From Streptomyces sp. Q6 (GTDB lineage: Bacteria > Actinomycetota > Actinomycetes > Streptomycetales > Streptomycetaceae): DNA of 64,000 nt. Below, one piece after another: positions 61,455 through 64,000 of the stretch. Under the pieces are notes generated by a model. That model saw nothing but the letters and a program-made list of their open reading frames with translations. It did not search any database and was not told the origin of the DNA. The position numbers and the translations under genes are program-made. Within the stretch, counting starts at the first letter, position 1; every line of letters begins with the position of its first letter. The stretch lies in contig NZ_CP146022.1 of NCBI RefSeq assembly GCF_036967205.1, positions 1,178,001 through 1,242,000 on the forward strand, read 5' to 3'.

Positions 61455-63227
61455 ATGGGACGTCACAGCAGCATGCCCGACGAGTACGGAGCGGCCGCGG
61501 CCGACCCCCGTCCCCGGTCCCGGGGACGCGCCGTGGCCATCGCGACGGCCCTCGTCCTCGTCATCGCGGCGGGCACGGCCCTGGCGGTGCGCAGCGATCT
61601 GCTCGACCTCGGCAGCTCCTGCGAGGACGACGTCGAGATCGATCTCGTCGCCTCGCCCGACATCGCACCCGCCCTGCGCGACGCCGCCACCCAGGCCCGC
61701 CGCGAGCAGATCACCTCGGACGGCGGCTGCCTCGACGTGAACGTCGTCGCGCGCGACGCGTACAAGGTCGCCGACACCTTGCGCGCGGGCAAGGGCCACC
61801 CGGACTTCCAGGCGTGGGTACCGGATTCGAGCATCTGGCTCCAGCGGGTGACGCAGAACGCCAAGGCCACCGAGGTCACCACGGCCGGGAACGTCGCCTC
61901 GTCGCCGATCGGCGTCGGCATGGTGCCGTCGGCCGCCAAGTCCTTCGGCTGGCCCGACAAGACGTACGGCTGGACCCAGCTGACCGGCGCGACCATGCGG
62001 GAGGACCAGCTGCGGCTCGGTGCCGCCGACCCGGCCCGCAGCGCCACCGGCCTGCTCGCGCTGACCAAACTGGCGACGGCCGCGCAGAAGTCGGGCGACA
62101 AGGACGGCACCCAGGCCGCCGCCCTCGCGAAGGTCCTCTCGCAGCGGACGTCCGACAGCGACAGCCAGTTGATGGACACGGTGGCCCGCGACTCGTCCGG
62201 CACCGAGGAGGGCAACCCCCGGCGCAACGAGGCGCTGATCCTCTCCGAGCAGGCCGCGTTCACGCACAACGCCGACGTCGGCGACGCCGGCGAGCTCGAC
62301 CTCTTCTATCCGAAGGACGGCTCTCCCGCCCTCGACTACCCGCTCACGCTGGTCGACGAGCCCGGCCTGAGCACCGACGAGAGCCGGGCGGTCGTCCGCT
62401 TCATGACGCTGCTCACCGCGCGCGAGGGCCGCTCGATCCTGGAGAAGCACGGCTTCCGCACCGACGGCGGCGCCTCGCCCGAGGCGGTCGCCGCGCAGGC
62501 CGGCGGCCGCACCCCGCAGCCGTACGCGGACCCCACCTCGGAACCGGCCGCCGACGAGCAGATCGAGCAGACCCTCGGTATGTGGACGATCACGGTGCAG
62601 AGCGCCCGGATCACCACGGTCGTGGACGCCTCGGCGTCCATGTCCAATCCGGTGCCGGGGAGCGGCGAGTCCCGGATGGAGGTGACCAAGGCCTCGATGC
62701 TGGCGGCCCTGTCGACGTTCACGCCGGAGGACGAGATCGGCCTGTGGGAGTTCTCGACGCTCCTCGACGGCAGCCGCGACTACAAGAAGCTCGTGCCGAC
62801 CCAGCGCCTCGGCGACCGCAAGGGCTCCGGCACCGTACGCGACCGCCTCTCCGCGGCGTTCACCGGACTCCAGCCGGTGCCGGGCGGCGCGACGGGCCTG
62901 TACGACACGACGCTCGCCGCCTACAAGGAGGCCACGTCGTCGTACCGGGGCGGCAAGTTCAACGCGGTCGTGGTGGTCACCGACGGTGTCAACGAGGACC
63001 CCGGGTCGGTCTCCCGCTCCAGCCTCCTCTCCCAGCTGGCCGCGCTCTCCGACGCGGAGCACCCGGTGCCGCTCATCGCGATCGCCGTCGGCCCGGACAC
63101 CGACAAGGACGAGATCGAGCAGATCGCCGAGGCCACCGGCGGGTCGGGGCACCAGGTCACCGACCCCGCCGACATCCAGAAGGTGATCCTGAAGGCGATC
63201 ATCGAGGCCGGCGCCAAGTCCAACTGA
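61455..63227 (+). CDS. Membrane-anchored substrate-binding and VWA domain protein
   Basis: The 590-residue protein has a short cytoplasmic tail and one membrane helix (about residues 25-46). An extracellular region resembling a type 2 solute-binding protein follows (VEIDLVASPDIAPALRDAATQ), then a C-terminal von Willebrand A domain. The metal site DASAS is at about residues 391-395, with GGATGLYDT and VVVTDGVNEDP completing the set. VWA domains mediate metal-dependent protein contacts. GGGAGG precedes the ATG. The partner is unknown. Confidence 0.87.
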   Translation: MGRHSSMPDEYGAAAADPRPRSRGRAVAIATALVLVIAAGTALAVRSDLLDLGSSCEDDVEIDLVASPDIAPALRDAATQARREQITSDGGCLDVNVVARDAYKVADTLRAGKGHPDFQAWVPDSSIWLQRVTQNAKATEVTTAGNVASSPIGVGMVPSAAKSFGWPDKTYGWTQLTGATMREDQLRLGAADPARSATGLLALTKLATAAQKSGDKDGTQAAALAKVLSQRTSDSDSQLMDTVARDSSGTEEGNPRRNEALILSEQAAFTHNADVGDAGELDLFYPKDGSPALDYPLTLVDEPGLSTDESRAVVRFMTLLTAREGRSILEKHGFRTDGGASPEAVAAQAGGRTPQPYADPTSEPAADEQIEQTLGMWTITVQSARITTVVDASASMSNPVPGSGESRMEVTKASMLAALSTFTPEDEIGLWEFSTLLDGSRDYKKLVPTQRLGDRKGSGTVRDRLSAAFTGLQPVPGGATGLYDTTLAAYKEATSSYRGGKFNAVVVVTDGVNEDPGSVSRSSLLSQLAALSDAEHPVPLIAIAVGPDTDKDEIEQIAEATGGSGHQVTDPADIQKVILKAIIEAGAKSN

Positions 63228-63233
63228 CCCCGC

Positions 63234-64000
63234 TCAGCCCAGCGGCACCGCCGGCGCCGGCAGCCCCACGGGCCAGGTGTGCACAGGCTCGCCGACATGC
63301 ATCAGCTCGCAGTACCGGCGCGTGGTCGCCGCGAGCGCCGCGTCGCGCGCCAGTCCGCTGTCCAGGGCCCGGTGGTACGTCGCCGCCTGCCACGCCGCGC
63401 CGTTGGTGCGCAGCCGGCAGCGCTCCTCGATCACGCCCAAGTAGTGGTCGCGGTCGGCGGGTTCGACGCCCCAGGCGTCCAGGCCCGCCGCCGCGAGCGG
63501 CAGCAGCTCGTCCCGTACGAGGGCGACGGCCTGCACCTGCTCGGTCCCGCCGAACCGGCCCCGGCGCGGCCACTCCAGGCGCGCGTCGATGCCGTACCGG
63601 CAGGCCGCGTCGAAGTTGCGGGCGGCCGCGTCGAAGGAGAGTCGTGACCACACGGGCCGCGCGTCCTCCGCGAGCGCCCGTACGAGCCCGTAGTAGAAGG
63701 CGGTGTTGGCGATGACGTCGGTGACGGTGGGGCCCGCGGGCAGCACGCGGTTCTCCACGCGCAGGTGCGGGACGCCGTCGGCGATGCCGTAGACGGGCCG
63801 GTTCCAGCGGTACACCGTGCCGTTGTGCAGCACGAGTTCGGCGAGGCTGGGAATGCCGCCCGCGTCCAGGACGTCGAGCGGCTGCTCCTCGTCGAGGATC
63901 GGGAGCAGCGGCGGGAAGTACCGCAGATTCTCCTCGAAGAGGTCGTACGCCGACTCGATCCACCGCTCTCCGAACCAGGTGCGTGGCCGCACGCCCTGCG
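63234..64000 (-). CDS. Glutamate-cysteine ligase-family protein, 5' end outside the window
   Basis: The visible C-terminal 255 residues match the GCS2/carboxylate-amine ligase family: FGERWIESAYDLFEENLRYFPPL, HNGTVYRWNRPVYGI, LRVENRVLPAGPTVTD and the closing HVGEPVHTWPVG. Such enzymes join glutamate or a similar carboxylate to an amine using ATP. Streptomyces use mycothiol, so the product may be ergothioneine-related or another gamma-glutamyl compound. The gene continues beyond position 64000 and its start cannot be seen. Confidence 0.82.
   Translation of the reverse strand, partial: QGVRPRTWFGERWIESAYDLFEENLRYFPPLLPILDEEQPLDVLDAGGIPSLAELVLHNGTVYRWNRPVYGIADGVPHLRVENRVLPAGPTVTDVIANTAFYYGLVRALAEDARPVWSRLSFDAAARNFDAACRYGIDARLEWPRRGRFGGTEQVQAVALVRDELLPLAAAGLDAWGVEPADRDHYLGVIEERCRLRTNGAAWQAATYHRALDSGLARDAALAATTRRYCELMHVGEPVHTWPVGLPAPAVPLG

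Noticed and set aside
61324-61740. A plus-strand frame starting after a TAGGGT hexamer and running into the VWA gene
   Set aside because: It overlaps the well-supported VWA gene for most of its length and has shadow-frame composition; there is no matching -35 element.

Overview
The window is 64 kb of very GC-rich chromosome, almost certainly from a Streptomyces or a close relative. Codon third positions are nearly all G or C. GTG and TTG starts are common, genes are densely packed, and many proteins are typical of the genus: EF-Tu3-like protein, MocR and PadR regulators, LacI-controlled glycoside hydrolase loci, mycothiol-dependent maleylpyruvate isomerase fold, PhzF. Several promoters fit the Streptomyces housekeeping consensus (TTGACR, 17-18 bp, TAGRRT). 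I see no rRNA, tRNA, CRISPR array, insertion sequence or prophage. The content looks like ordinary chromosome with many transporter-regulator pairs.

Layout. 0-2.3 kb: CoA-binding protein, beta-hydroxyacid dehydrogenase, methyltransferase. 2.3-11.2 kb: a galactan utilisation locus made of a LacI regulator and a divergent operon (two ABC permeases, sugar-binding lipoprotein, GH42 beta-galactosidase, secreted GH30 beta-1,6-galactanase with a CBM13). A perfect 16-bp palindrome and a near copy lie between them. 11.2-24.8 kb: YbaK deacylase, XRE-cupin/EamA pair, MFS pump, LysE/ArgP pair, hexapeptide transferase, gamma-carbonic anhydrase, DedA, thioesterase, membrane-anchored secreted protein, MFS pump, spermidine-synthase-like protein, patatin, EF-Tu3. 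24.8-38.9 kb: AlkD, TVP38, a Gfo/Idh-PmoA-cupin operon, an MFS pump with a divergent winged-helix regulator, UppP, two SDRs, an XRE/MmyB regulator, two small unlisted genes, and Lnt. 38.9-47.8 kb: Gfo/Idh enzyme, lipoprotein, uracil-DNA glycosylase, peptide-binding lipoprotein, two FabG-like reductases, a HipA-like kinase coupled to a DUF3037 protein, Rieske lipoprotein, degenerate isochorismatase. 47.8-64 kb: flavin split-barrel proteins, LysR/EamA, MocR, PaiB, two EamA exporters (one behind an apparent leader-peptide region), Clp-N protein, SRPBCC/PadR, tautomerase/MarR, GNAT, PhzF, CPBP protease, VWA-domain protein and a glutamate-cysteine ligase-like gene running off the right end.

A recurring design is a regulator transcribed away from the transporter or enzyme it probably controls, with an inverted repeat in the gap. 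This is seen for LacI/ABC, XRE/EamA, LysR/LysE, winged-helix/MFS, XRE/SDR, LysR/EamA, MocR/PPOX and MarR/tautomerase.

Important caution: eleven genes are interrupted by frameshifts that each fit a missing single G or C (twelve events), mostly in short G/C runs. The simplest reading is uncorrected indel error in the sequence, not eleven real pseudogenes. For these genes I give the extent the corrected gene would have. The most interesting leads are the HipA/DUF3037 unit (45.4-46.6 kb), the leader peptide and hairpins before an EamA exporter (54.3-54.5 kb), and the operator pair of the galactan locus (9.95-10.01 kb). All functions are inferred from sequence features and family knowledge; no searches were run.
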